From the NCBI GenBank assembly GCA_035450685.1, contig DAOTNF010000001.1:209102-273101 (forward strand): a stretch of 64,000 nt of DNA, in the 5' to 3' direction. Made by a program: the position numbers and the translations under genes. Position 1 is the stretch's first letter. The number at the start of each line of letters is the position of its first letter. Origin of the DNA: Syntrophosphaera sp035450685. Lineage in GTDB: Bacteria; Cloacimonadota; Cloacimonadia; Cloacimonadales; Cloacimonadaceae. Shown here in pieces: positions 42,482 to 51,106 of this stretch. The notes under the pieces are model-generated. The model had not been told where the DNA came from and ran no database searches. It saw only the letters and a program-made list of their open reading frames with translations.

Positions 42482-43507
42482 CTATGCTTCTTTGTTCCGC
42501 GCCGCCAACTGGCCGCAGGCTCCCAGGATGTCAGAGCCTTTGCTGCGCCGCAGGGTGATGGCCTGGGGGATGTCCCGGGCGGCTTTGAGAAAGGCGTCTA
42601 TTTCAGCCTCGGTGGGGCTGCGGTAGGGGAGGGCCGGAACGGGGTTGTAGGGTATAAAATTGATCTTGCAAGAGAGGTCTGAGCAGAATTTGCGCAGATG
42701 CTTCAGGTCTGTGCCACTCATGTTCACCTCCGGGATCAGGATGTATTCCAGGGTGATGCGGAAAGGGCTGCGTCTCTGATAGCTGAGCAATGACTTTTTG
42801 AGGATATCCAGGGGGAACCTGTGATTGACCGGCATCAGGGTGCCGCGGATATCGTCAGAAGCTGCGTTGAGCGACACCGCCAGCTTGACTTTTACGCCGG
42901 ATTCGGTCAGCCTGTGGATGCCGGGCACGACCCCGCAGGTGGAGAGGGTGGTGCGCCGGGGGCTAAACTTGAGGGTGCTGTCGTGCTGGAGCAGTTTGAG
43001 GGCATCCAGGACGCTGTCGAGGTTGTCCATCGGTTCGCCCATGCCCATAAAAACCAGGTTGGTGATGGGGGTTCCGGCTATCTTGCGTGCCAGGAGCACC
43101 TGCTGCACGATCTCGTGCGTCTGCAGATTGCGGGTGAGGCTCATTCTTCCGGTGGCGCAAAAGCCGCAGGCTCTGGCACAGCCCACTTGGGAAGAGACGC
43201 AGAGGGTCAGTTTTTTGGCTTCGGGCATCAAAACCATTTCGATGCGGGCACCGTCGGCCAGTACCAAACGAAACTTCCTGCTGCCATCGGAGGAGAGCAG
43301 TTCCTGATCTATGGCGGGAACGCTGAAATCGAAGCTGCGGCTCAGGTGTTCGCGAAACCCGGCGGGCAGATTGGTCATCAGTTCCGGCTCGAAAACAAAC
43401 TTGCGATACAGCCAGTCCAGCAACTGTTTGCCCCGGTAGGCGGGGAAGTCTTTTCCCAGGAGGAGCAACAGATCCGGCGGGTAGATGCCGTAGATGCTGT
43501 TTAGCAT
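42482..43507 (-). CDS. rlmN: 23S rRNA adenine-C2 methyltransferase RlmN
   Basis: 341 residues. Radical SAM protein with the cluster motif CARACGFCATG, preceded by TLCVSSQVG and followed by NLVFMGMGEPMDNLD and LSTCGVVPGI. An N-terminal helical domain (LGKDFPAYRGKQLLDWLY) and the C-terminal cysteine in DILGACGQLAA, which forms the methyl-cysteine intermediate, are present. It methylates A2503 of 23S rRNA and A37 of some tRNAs. It overlaps ricT by 7 bases. Confidence 0.96.
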   Translation of the reverse strand: MLNSIYGIYPPDLLLLLGKDFPAYRGKQLLDWLYRKFVFEPELMTNLPAGFREHLSRSFDFSVPAIDQELLSSDGSRKFRLVLADGARIEMVLMPEAKKLTLCVSSQVGCARACGFCATGRMSLTRNLQTHEIVQQVLLARKIAGTPITNLVFMGMGEPMDNLDSVLDALKLLQHDSTLKFSPRRTTLSTCGVVPGIHRLTESGVKVKLAVSLNAASDDIRGTLMPVNHRFPLDILKKSLLSYQRRSPFRITLEYILIPEVNMSGTDLKHLRKFCSDLSCKINFIPYNPVPALPYRSPTEAEIDAFLKAARDIPQAITLRRSKGSDILGACGQLAARNKEA

Positions 43508-44337
43508 ATCTCGATTTCAGGAACAGTGAGCACTTTCAACTTCTTGAAGGCTTCCAGGTCGATGTCCGTAACGACCTGGTTTTCATCGGAAAGATGGACG
43601 CGTTTGTTCAGGATATCTGTTTTGAACACATACATCTTTTTGCCTTTCAGCTCCACGCAGGTGCCGGGTATCGGGTAATCGCGGCTTTCTTCCAGGTAAA
43701 AATCCTCTTCAAAGTTGAGGCAGCAGAGCAAGCGCCCGCAAGGGCCTGAGATTTTGGAGAGGTTGCCGGCCAGGTTTTGGTCTTTGGCCATTTTGATCGT
43801 GACCTGATTGAAGCGTTTGAGAAAGCTTCCACAGCAGTATTGCACGCCGCACATGCCAAAGCCGCCCAGCCGCTTGGCTTCATCCCTGCCTGTGGTCTGG
43901 TGAAGCTCGATGCGGGTGCGGAAAACATTGGCCAGTTCGCGCACAAAGACGCGAAAGTCGATGCGTCCGTCCGCGGTGAAGAAAAAAGTGAGCTTGTTGC
44001 CATCGAACTGGTAAATGGTTTCAATCAGTTTCATGGCGAAGGGGTAGCGTTGCAGGATATCCGTAAAGGTGGCGGCGGCCTTTTCCTCCTCCGAGGGCAG
44101 GTTGCGCATCTTGTCGATATCTTCCTGGGTGGCGATGCGGCGGATGCCGTAGCCTTTTCCAGTCTGTTGAGCATCAAGCTCTTTATCGCTGATGCTCAGG
44201 TGGACGATTTGGGCGATATCTTCGCCCCGCTCCACTTCCACAATGATCAGTTCTTCCGGCTTGAGGGGCAGATTCTGGGTGTTTTGGTAGTAACCCAGGC
44301 GCCCGGAGCGAAATTCCACTTCTATATATTCTTGCAT
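43501..44337 (-). CDS. ricT: PSP1-domain protein RicT (YaaT)
   Basis: 278 residues with the full PSP1 pattern: IEVEFRSGRLGYYQN, FPFAMKLIETIYQFDGNKLTFFFTADG-type core, RTRIELHQTTGRDEAKRLGGFG and the cysteines GMCGVQYCC, CGRLLCC. In Bacillus, RicT with RicA and RicF carries iron-sulfur clusters and controls RNase Y-dependent RNA processing. Whether RicA and RicF exist here cannot be seen from the window. Part of the tight - strand operon. Confidence 0.92.
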   Translation of the reverse strand: MQEYIEVEFRSGRLGYYQNTQNLPLKPEELIIVEVERGEDIAQIVHLSISDKELDAQQTGKGYGIRRIATQEDIDKMRNLPSEEEKAAATFTDILQRYPFAMKLIETIYQFDGNKLTFFFTADGRIDFRVFVRELANVFRTRIELHQTTGRDEAKRLGGFGMCGVQYCCGSFLKRFNQVTIKMAKDQNLAGNLSKISGPCGRLLCCLNFEEDFYLEESRDYPIPGTCVELKGKKMYVFKTDILNKRVHLSDENQVVTDIDLEAFKKLKVLTVPEIEIC

Positions 44338-44355
44338 TATAACTCCATGCGTGTA

Positions 44356-45567
44356 TTAGATCTGGGCGAGCCGCGCGGCATGTATCCGGGAGTAAAGCTC
44401 CGTCTCGGCCTCCGTGAAGGACAGGCTGCGCCTGCTTTTTACGGTGGCCGCGACCTGGCAGAAGGCGTCAAAACGATAGGCTGTGAGCTCACGGGCAGGC
44501 CCCCAGGAAAAATCGGGGATAAAATCCGAGATCAGGTCGGAATCCCAGAGATTACAGCCCACGCCAATCACACAACCAGTGTTGATGCTGCAGTTGATGC
44601 CAAGCTTTGTGTGGTCTCCCACCATGGTTCCCAGAAACATGGTGCCGCTGTCTATCCTGGCGTTTTCGAGATAGGAATGGAAGGCCACGTTTTTATAGGT
44701 ATTTTTGAGGTCGCTGTTGTTGGTGTCGGCGCCGATATTGACCCATTCCCCGATGAAGCTATGGCCCAAAAAACCATCGTGCTGCTTGTTTGAATAGGCC
44801 TGGAAGATGCTGCCTTCCACCTCTCCGCCGACCTTGCAGACCGGACCGATGGAGGTGCCTCCGTAAATCTTCGCACCTGCTTTGATGAGGCTTGATTTGC
44901 CAATGTAGGCGGGGCCCATGATGACGGAATTGGGTAAGATTCTGACGCCGCTGTCCAGCACGATCGGGCCTTCAGAAGCATCCAGCACGACGCCAGGCTT
45001 GAGCTGAACATCCTCCGCTATCCATACCTGGTAGGGATTCAGCACAGAGACGCCGGGCTCGGTATCAAATTCCTCATCCTTATCGTGGAAAAAATGGTCG
45101 AAATCAAAGGCCAGCAGCCGAGAGTTGTCCTGGATCAGATCGCTGAGGTTGCGGTAGAGGCTGGATTCCAGGGCCGTGATCTTGTATCCGGCCTGCGCAA
45201 AGTAATCCGCGGCAAGGGTAAATTCCGGGGCGGGCAGGCCCCTGAAGGCCACCGGTTCGTTGCCGCAAACCAGGCATTCGCCGCTCTTGAGGTTTTGGAC
45301 GGCTTCGATATTCCCGGGCAAGGGACGCAGGCGGGAATTCACCCACAGAGTTTCCACGGCGGGGTGCCGGTTCACGCTCCAATCCGGATGGCGTTCCCGG
45401 TAAAGCCTGGCCAGGCGGGGTTCGATCCAGACCGCGCTGTCTTCATCGTGCAAAAGTTCCTGCAGCCTCTGGCGCAGCTTCAGGATACCGCAGCGCAGAT
45501 CGCCCACGCTTCTGCTGAGGGTCAGGGGGTAAAAGGCCGCAGCCTGCAAATCGTCGAAAATTATCAT
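44356..45567 (-). CDS. GlmU-like sugar nucleotidyltransferase/acetyltransferase
   Basis: 403 residues. The N-terminal region (IIFDDLQAAAFYPLTLSRSVGDLRCGI) and the C-terminal left-handed beta-helix (GVVLDASEGPIVLDSGVRI, FLGHSFIGEWVNIGADTNNSDLKNTYKNV, DHTKLGINCSINTGCVIG) match the alternative GlmU family found in Bacteroidota and related phyla. These proteins are thought to make UDP-GlcNAc, although the N-terminal domain lacks the classical pyrophosphorylase loop. It overlaps the GT2 gene by 4 bases and sits between envelope genes, which fits a precursor role for peptidoglycan or LPS. Confidence 0.85.
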   Translation of the reverse strand: MIIFDDLQAAAFYPLTLSRSVGDLRCGILKLRQRLQELLHDEDSAVWIEPRLARLYRERHPDWSVNRHPAVETLWVNSRLRPLPGNIEAVQNLKSGECLVCGNEPVAFRGLPAPEFTLAADYFAQAGYKITALESSLYRNLSDLIQDNSRLLAFDFDHFFHDKDEEFDTEPGVSVLNPYQVWIAEDVQLKPGVVLDASEGPIVLDSGVRILPNSVIMGPAYIGKSSLIKAGAKIYGGTSIGPVCKVGGEVEGSIFQAYSNKQHDGFLGHSFIGEWVNIGADTNNSDLKNTYKNVAFHSYLENARIDSGTMFLGTMVGDHTKLGINCSINTGCVIGVGCNLWDSDLISDFIPDFSWGPARELTAYRFDAFCQVAATVKSRRSLSFTEAETELYSRIHAARLAQI

Positions 45568-46718
45568 GCCTTGCTCCTTTTATAGGGCTTTTTGCCGTGC
45601 CATACGAAGAGGTTGAATTGCCCCAGCACCATGGTGAAGACCAGGAAGAAGTTCTGGATCAGCAGCCAAATGGGGTAGAAGCGCATCATTTTAGCGGACA
45701 CCTCAAAGTGCGACCTGGCGTAACTAAAGAAGATGTTTTCCACCAGGATGCGAAACGCGTAGATGAGCAGGGCAAGCTTCCAGTTAAAGGCTAGCATCAG
45801 GATGCCTCCCCAATACATGAAAGCCATGGAGAGGAGGATGAAGAAGAACTCCGGATCGAACTTGAGCTGATACTTCATGTTTGACGCCCAGCGGGAGCGC
45901 TGGTTGGTAAGCTGCTTCCAGCTTTTGACAGGAAGGGTGTGCACAAAACTACGTTTGTCGAAATTGAAGATGATCCTGTGCCCTGCGCGGCGCATTTGCT
46001 GCATCAGGTTGACGTCATCCCCGGAGATCAGATGTTCGATTTTAGAAAAGCCTCCCACAGATTCAAAAGCAGCCCGGGTATAAGCCAGATTCTGACCTAT
46101 GCAGGCCCAACTCCTGCCAATCGTGTAACCTCCGCCCAACACCATATAAGTGCCCGCAAAGTCAAAATGCTCATATTTCTGCACCAGGGACGCCTTGTCC
46201 CAGCTTTCAAGCTTGGTGCGCGAGTAACCGGCTACCATGGATACGCCATCGGCAAAAGCCTCGATCATGGATGTGATCCAGGTGAGAGGCACGATGCAGT
46301 CGGCATCGGTGGTGAGGATGATCTCCCCGCTGGAGGCAGCTATTGCTTGCTTGAGCGCGTTTTTCTTGGGAGAATGCACTTTGTCCCGGCCGGGGATGCT
46401 CAAATAGAGCAGTTTGACCCCAAGATCCATGTGTCTTGCCACAAGCTCCGCGGTGTCGTCTTCCGATGCGTCATCGGCGATTATGATCTCATACAGATCC
46501 CGCGGGTAATCCTGATTGATCAGCGCGGTCAGCAAGGTGGGCAGATTCCTGCCTTCATTGCGGGTAACCACGATCACCGATACCGTACGCTTGCGGAAGC
46601 TTTTCACCGGGGTGTAATTCTTGTAGCCAAACCAGAAACGGATGCAAAAAACGATGTAGGTGACAAAGCCTGAGCCTGTCAGACAGCAGAGGATCACAAA
46701 GAGTATATCGCGCAGCAA
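45564..46718 (-). CDS. Membrane-bound family 2 glycosyltransferase
   Basis: About 384 residues from a TTG at 46718 with AGGA upstream; a TTG at 46757 is also in frame but would overlap PBP1A by 28 bases. One helix leads (DILFVILCCLTGSGFVTYIV), then the GT-A domain: VSVIVVTRNEGRNLPTLL, IIADDASEDDT, ILTTDADCIVPLTWI (DxD) and the QRSRWASNMK (QxxRW) motif of processive synthases. Two or three helices end the chain. The layout is that of membrane GT2 enzymes such as hyaluronan synthase-like or carotenoid glycosyltransferases. The product is unknown. Confidence 0.82.
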   Translation of the reverse strand: MLRDILFVILCCLTGSGFVTYIVFCIRFWFGYKNYTPVKSFRKRTVSVIVVTRNEGRNLPTLLTALINQDYPRDLYEIIIADDASEDDTAELVARHMDLGVKLLYLSIPGRDKVHSPKKNALKQAIAASSGEIILTTDADCIVPLTWITSMIEAFADGVSMVAGYSRTKLESWDKASLVQKYEHFDFAGTYMVLGGGYTIGRSWACIGQNLAYTRAAFESVGGFSKIEHLISGDDVNLMQQMRRAGHRIIFNFDKRSFVHTLPVKSWKQLTNQRSRWASNMKYQLKFDPEFFFILLSMAFMYWGGILMLAFNWKLALLIYAFRILVENIFFSYARSHFEVSAKMMRFYPIWLLIQNFFLVFTMVLGQFNLFVWHGKKPYKRSKA

Positions 46719-46729
46719 AATATCAGGTC

Positions 46730-48799
46730 CTATTCGAAACGGTCTTGATAACCCCAACTGGTAGGGTAGAAATTGTATCTGAGCGTATCCCTGACTGTCG
46801 GGGGAACCTCGCCTTCGATGAAGACTTCCGGTATTCCTCCCGAGGAAACAACATGGCCAGTGCGGGGGCTGATGTTCTGCTGCACTATTCCTTCTGGTTC
46901 GCTGAATGAGTAGCGGGGATCACCCGCGGCGGGAGTGCGTCCGCGGTTGTCCAGCCTGATCGCCTTGGTCATAATGGGTCCCCAGATGCTCACAGCCGTG
47001 GCAGAGCCGGATTTTACCTTTGTGTTGTCAAATCCCATCCAGATACCAAGCGTAAAAGCCTTGTTAAAGCCAATGAACCAGGAATCGTTGTAGTTGTCGG
47101 TGGTACCCGTCTTACCGGCATTTTGCCAGTAATAACCGTTGCGTGAGCTGGCGCCGGTGCCCGAACTGGCAACGGTTTGCAACATGCTGGTCATGATATA
47201 GGCCACCTGTGGTGAACAGACCTTGGTTCTGGTGGTGCTGATCCTTTCCAGGACATGGCCTTTCGTATCCTCCACTTTGGTGATGAACACGGGTGTAACC
47301 CGGGTGCCGCCATTGGGAAAGGCAGTGTAGCCCGAGATCAGGCTGATGGGCACAACTTCATGGCTGCCCAAAGCCGCGGAGAGGTCATCAAGCTTGTCGC
47401 GATATGGCCTGATACCAAAACGCTTGAACGCATCGTTGACGGTGTCCAGCCCAATATCCGAGGCACACTTGACCGCCCAGATGTTTACAGACCATTGCAA
47501 GGCTACACGCATCCTGATATAGCCGCGGTAGGACATGTTTGCGTTTTGGGGAGTCCACCTCGATTCTCCCGAACCGAAGGAAATGGGCGCATCGTTGATC
47601 ACTGTGGCAGGCGTGTAGCCTTTTTCCACCGCCAGTGTGTAGTATGTGGGTTTGATAGCCGATCCAGGCTGGCGCCTGGCTTGGGTCATGCGGTTGAATT
47701 TATTGTGTTTGAAGCTCCTGCCGCCAATCAGCGCACGCACATAACCAGTCTTATTTTCCATCAGCACCAGGCCGCCCTGGATATACTTTGTGTCGATATT
47801 AACAGCTTCCCTGGGTACCTGAGAATACTTATGGGTAAAGTTGCCAGAGTTTTCCACCCTGGTAAGATAGGCGTTCATGACCGAATCTGCAAAGGTGGAC
47901 AGGTCGTTGTCCAGGGTGGTATAGATCTTCAGGCCACCTTCAAACAAGCGTTCCGTGCCATACTTCTTTTCCAGGTATAGCCTCACATATTCTATGAAGT
48001 AGTCTCTGGAAAAGCGGTTGCCGCCAGCCAGTTTGGGATTCACAGGCGAGGCGACTGCAGCGTTGTATTCGTCTTCACTGATCTTCCGGGATTTATACAT
48101 GCGCTTGAGCACCATGTCGCGCCGCTGCTTGGCCTGCTCCGGATGTTTGTTGGGGTCATAATAGTTTGGTCTTTGGATCATGCCCACCAGCATGGCAGAT
48201 TCAGCAATGTTCAGGTCCCTTGCGTGTTTGTCAAAGTAATACAGTGAGGCGGTTTCCACCCCGTGGTTTTGTTCTCCCCAGAAGATCTTGTTGAAATAGA
48301 TTTCCAGGATTTCGTCTTTGGAGAAAGTGGCCTCAATCCGCATGGCAAGGATGATTTCCTTCATCTTGCGGGAGATCTTTTTATCCAGGGTGAGGAACAT
48401 ATTCCTGGCCATTTGTTGGGTAATGGTGCTGGCACCCTGGGAGAAATCCATGGTGATGATATCGACCAGCAGGGCTCTTACATTGCCGATTGGATCAATG
48501 CCAAAGTGGCTGTAAAACCTTTTGTCCTCGGTTACCAGCAAGGCGTCGATGAGATGGGGAGGCAGTTCTTTGAGTGACACCAGCTTGCGCTTTTCAAAGG
48601 CAAAGATGTAGATCATGCGTCCGTTGCGGTCGTACACCTCGCTGCCTGTGCGCAAAGTGTAATTGCGCAACTCGCTGGTGGGCGGCAGCTCATCCTGATA
48701 GTACCAAAAGGCTCCCAGAAAGATGCCAAACAGCACGCAACAGGCTACGCCTGCATATGTTAGGAACTTGTTCCAATTCTTGGTCTTTTTAATCGCCAT
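46730..48799 (-). CDS. mrcA: Penicillin-binding protein 1A, bifunctional
   Basis: 689 residues. One N-terminal membrane helix (residues about 12-32). The GT51 transglycosylase domain has VTEDKRFYSHFGIDPIG (catalytic Glu), GASTITQQMARNMFL and KDEILEIYFNKIFWG. The transpeptidase domain has RQPGSAIKPTYY (SxxK), SVNIW (SxN) and AGKTGTTDNYNDSWFIG (KTG). All catalytic residues are intact. It polymerises and cross-links peptidoglycan in the periplasm. It overlaps the Gx transporter gene by 11 bases. Confidence 0.96.
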   Translation of the reverse strand: MAIKKTKNWNKFLTYAGVACCVLFGIFLGAFWYYQDELPPTSELRNYTLRTGSEVYDRNGRMIYIFAFEKRKLVSLKELPPHLIDALLVTEDKRFYSHFGIDPIGNVRALLVDIITMDFSQGASTITQQMARNMFLTLDKKISRKMKEIILAMRIEATFSKDEILEIYFNKIFWGEQNHGVETASLYYFDKHARDLNIAESAMLVGMIQRPNYYDPNKHPEQAKQRRDMVLKRMYKSRKISEDEYNAAVASPVNPKLAGGNRFSRDYFIEYVRLYLEKKYGTERLFEGGLKIYTTLDNDLSTFADSVMNAYLTRVENSGNFTHKYSQVPREAVNIDTKYIQGGLVLMENKTGYVRALIGGRSFKHNKFNRMTQARRQPGSAIKPTYYTLAVEKGYTPATVINDAPISFGSGESRWTPQNANMSYRGYIRMRVALQWSVNIWAVKCASDIGLDTVNDAFKRFGIRPYRDKLDDLSAALGSHEVVPISLISGYTAFPNGGTRVTPVFITKVEDTKGHVLERISTTRTKVCSPQVAYIMTSMLQTVASSGTGASSRNGYYWQNAGKTGTTDNYNDSWFIGFNKAFTLGIWMGFDNTKVKSGSATAVSIWGPIMTKAIRLDNRGRTPAAGDPRYSFSEPEGIVQQNISPRTGHVVSSGGIPEVFIEGEVPPTVRDTLRYNFYPTSWGYQDRFE

Positions 48800-49316
48800 C
48801 GTTAAATCTCTGTAGTTGATACTTCGCCTGCACGGCCAACAGTATCCATGCAGTTACAAAACCGCTGATCAAAGCTAAAACCAACAGGATTGGTGTCAAC
48901 ACAAAAACATCTGCCTGGGGCAAGACGACGCTTTTCACAATCGAGAGCTGGGCCAGATTGTGGGCAACTGCTCCCAGAACGCTGACGCCAAAAACGCTGA
49001 ATCCCAGAGGCAGGCGGTCTGCAGCCCACATCACAAGCACAGCCGCGAAGCCTCCTCCCAGGGATAGCAGGGTGCCCGGGCTAAGCAGGGTAAAGGTCAC
49101 TATTCCACCCACCAAAGACTTGGTGACATTGACAATCACAGCGTTCAGAACCTGCTTGCGTTGGATCAGATAGAGGATCACTACGTTGGACAAACCTATG
49201 CGGATAAAGGGCAGAGGCAGCAAGCGCATGATCAGGTTTTCCGCGATCTGGACACTACAGGCTGTGGCGGTGAGAAAAGCAAGCACGAGCAAGGATTTAT
49301 TGAAGGGCTGATTCAA
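48789..49316 (-). CDS. Gx transporter family membrane protein (HepI-like)
   Basis: 175 residues and about five or six helices. Sequence pattern LPLPFIRIGLSNVVILYLI, then GGIVTFTLLSPGTLLSLGGG, then LGAVAHNLAQL matches the Gx transporter/heptaprenyl diphosphate synthase component I family, a small ECF-S-like membrane group. Its substrate is not established. It starts with TTG (ATTGA overlap with the mlaF-like stop) behind a G-rich ribosome site. Confidence 0.85.
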   Translation of the reverse strand: MNQPFNKSLLVLAFLTATACSVQIAENLIMRLLPLPFIRIGLSNVVILYLIQRKQVLNAVIVNVTKSLVGGIVTFTLLSPGTLLSLGGGFAAVLVMWAADRLPLGFSVFGVSVLGAVAHNLAQLSIVKSVVLPQADVFVLTPILLVLALISGFVTAWILLAVQAKYQLQRFNDGD

Positions 49317-50038
49317 TGCGTGGCCCCCAGAAATTCCTGGATAAAAGGATCCTTGTGGGAATACAGCTCAGCCACCGGGCCGTAATACAAGCAGCTTCCA
49401 GCTTCCAGAAAAAGCACCATGTTGCCGATCTCCTCCAGATTTCTGATATCGTGGGTGATGGTGATTGTCGTGGCCCGGGCAGAGCGGATGATCTGGGTGA
49501 TGTAATAGAGCACTTCTTTGGCGGTGATGGGATCCAGGCCAGAAACAGGCTCGTCGAAGATGATGTAGCGTGGCTCATAGACCAGGGCGCGGGCAATGCC
49601 GACCCTTTTTCTCATGCCTCCGCTCAATTCGGAGGGGTATTTATCCAGGGTGTCTTCCAGACCCACAATTGCCAGGCTGCGGGTAGCCCGATCCAAGGCT
49701 CTGGCATAGTCCTTTTCGCCCCGCTCAAAGAGTGGAAGGGCTACATTCTGAAACACTGTGAAGGAATCCAGCAGGGCGGCGTTTTGAAACACCATGGCAA
49801 ACTCATGTTTCAACTCCGCGTTGGAGAGGTTGCGTTCCGCATAAACATCCCTGCCATCGACCGTAACCGAACCCGAGTCGGGGATATTAAGCCCCATAAG
49901 AGTCTTGATCAAGACGGTCTTACCCGACCCGCTGCGGCCGAGTATAATCAGATTGTCGGTATCTTCCAAAGTAAAACTGATGTCTTTCAGGACAGGCCGC
50001 CCGCCAAGACTCAGACAGAGATTATCTGCTTTTATCAT
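49313..50038 (-). CDS. ABC transporter ATPase, MlaF-like
   Basis: 241 residues. Walker A is LGRSGSGKTVLIKT, the Q-loop VFQNAALLDSFTV, the signature SELSGGMRKRVGIARAL, Walker B YIIFDEPVSGLDP and the switch ITHD. The GMRKR version of the signature marks the MlaF group, which drives lipid transport between membranes. The partner permease MlaE and the MCE protein MlaD are not adjacent, so they must be encoded elsewhere if this is a lipid transporter. Confidence 0.85.
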   Translation of the reverse strand: MIKADNLCLSLGGRPVLKDISFTLEDTDNLIILGRSGSGKTVLIKTLMGLNIPDSGSVTVDGRDVYAERNLSNAELKHEFAMVFQNAALLDSFTVFQNVALPLFERGEKDYARALDRATRSLAIVGLEDTLDKYPSELSGGMRKRVGIARALVYEPRYIIFDEPVSGLDPITAKEVLYYITQIIRSARATTITITHDIRNLEEIGNMVLFLEAGSCLYYGPVAELYSHKDPFIQEFLGATH

Positions 50039-50390
50039 GTTTCAGATGCAGCAACAGAAATCCCAGGGCCAGGCCAGTTCCATTGGCGGCAAAATCCCAG
50101 ACTGTCACCTGCCTGCCGGGTATGAACGCCTGATGGGCTTCATCGAGGGCGGCTGTGGCCAGTAAGATAAGATACACCCAGACAGTATTTTTCCTGGACA
50201 CACCCCGAAGCTTTATGCTTTTATTAACCAGGAGGGCGAGGACAAAATACACTCCTGTGTGCGCCAGCTTGTCCCAGCCAAGGATGTTTACCGAAGGCAG
50301 TTTGTCGGTTGGAATCGAGGACGCTGTCCAGATCGCAACCCACCAGCACAGGGTGGCCAGATAATAATATACAGGTTTGATTTTCTTCAT
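50022..50390 (-). CDS. VanZ-like membrane protein
   Basis: About 122 residues from ATG 50390, which overlaps the DUF3108 stop by 4 bases. It has four hydrophobic segments and the VanZ pattern: WWVAIWTASSIP, WDKLAHTGVYFVLALLV and DEAHQAFIPGRQVTVWDFAANGTG. The acidic and histidine residues of the family are present. Function is unknown; the family occurs with envelope genes. The gene overlaps the MlaF-like gene by 17 bases. Confidence 0.85.
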   Translation of the reverse strand: MKKIKPVYYYLATLCWWVAIWTASSIPTDKLPSVNILGWDKLAHTGVYFVLALLVNKSIKLRGVSRKNTVWVYLILLATAALDEAHQAFIPGRQVTVWDFAANGTGLALGFLLLHLKHDKSR

Positions 50391-51106
50391 CGGTTCTGAT
50401 AGTCCCTGATTTCCCAACTCATGGAGATGAGCCCTCTGTTGACCACCGCTTTCAGGGGGATCAGATCTTCAGAAATCCACAGCGTTAGTTTGCTGTCTTC
50501 CTTGAGCAGATTGTGGGTGACCATATCCACATAGGGCATCTTATCCGGGGATTGCGGCTTGAAACGGAGTGCATACTTGGTGCAACTGAATCTGCCCAGA
50601 TTGGTGCGGATGCGCTCTCTGCCTTCTTTGCTCAAGTACGCTGTCCATAACTGGCCGTTTCCATCCACGCTGTATTCTCCCGGTTCCGCTCTGCCGCTGA
50701 TCAGCATTGCCAGCAGGCTGAAGATGTCGCGGGTACTGTCCGCGATGGCATAACTGGAGCTCCGCTTGCCATTTTGCTGATTAACCCTGGCATAATGGGC
50801 AAAGTGGAAATAGCTGACCTCTACCTGGTCCGAGAGCTTGGTTTGCTTGATCTTGCGTTCATATTTGCGGGGCAGGAAGTTCGCATCAAACTCGCTGCGG
50901 TATTGGTTGTCCAAACTGGGGAAAAATGCCGAGCCTTCCTCGCTTACAGCCGAGGCCTCAATGTATCCATCCGCAATCGAGCAAGTGAGGCTAAGATCGG
51001 CTATCTTGAGCCCGAGGGATCTGATATCGTAATCAAGAGTCAATCCCGGCAACAGAGCTGCCACGATGCACAACAGTATGGCGCAGGCCAGATTTTTACT
51101 ACTCAT
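50387..51106 (-). CDS. Secreted DUF3108 protein
   Basis: 239 residues with an N-terminal signal (NLACAILLCIVAALLPGL). The remainder is a beta-rich domain: LDYDIRSLGLKIADLSLT, YRSEFDANFLPRKYERKI, DIFSLLAMLISGR and LTLWISEDLIPLKAVVN, matching DUF3108. The family is predicted periplasmic in Gram-negatives and has no known function. It overlaps the CorC-like gene by 8 bases. Confidence 0.8.
   Translation of the reverse strand: MSSKNLACAILLCIVAALLPGLTLDYDIRSLGLKIADLSLTCSIADGYIEASAVSEEGSAFFPSLDNQYRSEFDANFLPRKYERKIKQTKLSDQVEVSYFHFAHYARVNQQNGKRSSSYAIADSTRDIFSLLAMLISGRAEPGEYSVDGNGQLWTAYLSKEGRERIRTNLGRFSCTKYALRFKPQSPDKMPYVDMVTHNLLKEDSKLTLWISEDLIPLKAVVNRGLISMSWEIRDYQNR

Noticed and set aside
43777..44793. 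338-residue open frame on the + strand
   Set aside because: Antisense to ricT and the GlmU-like gene, whose protein motifs are unmistakable.
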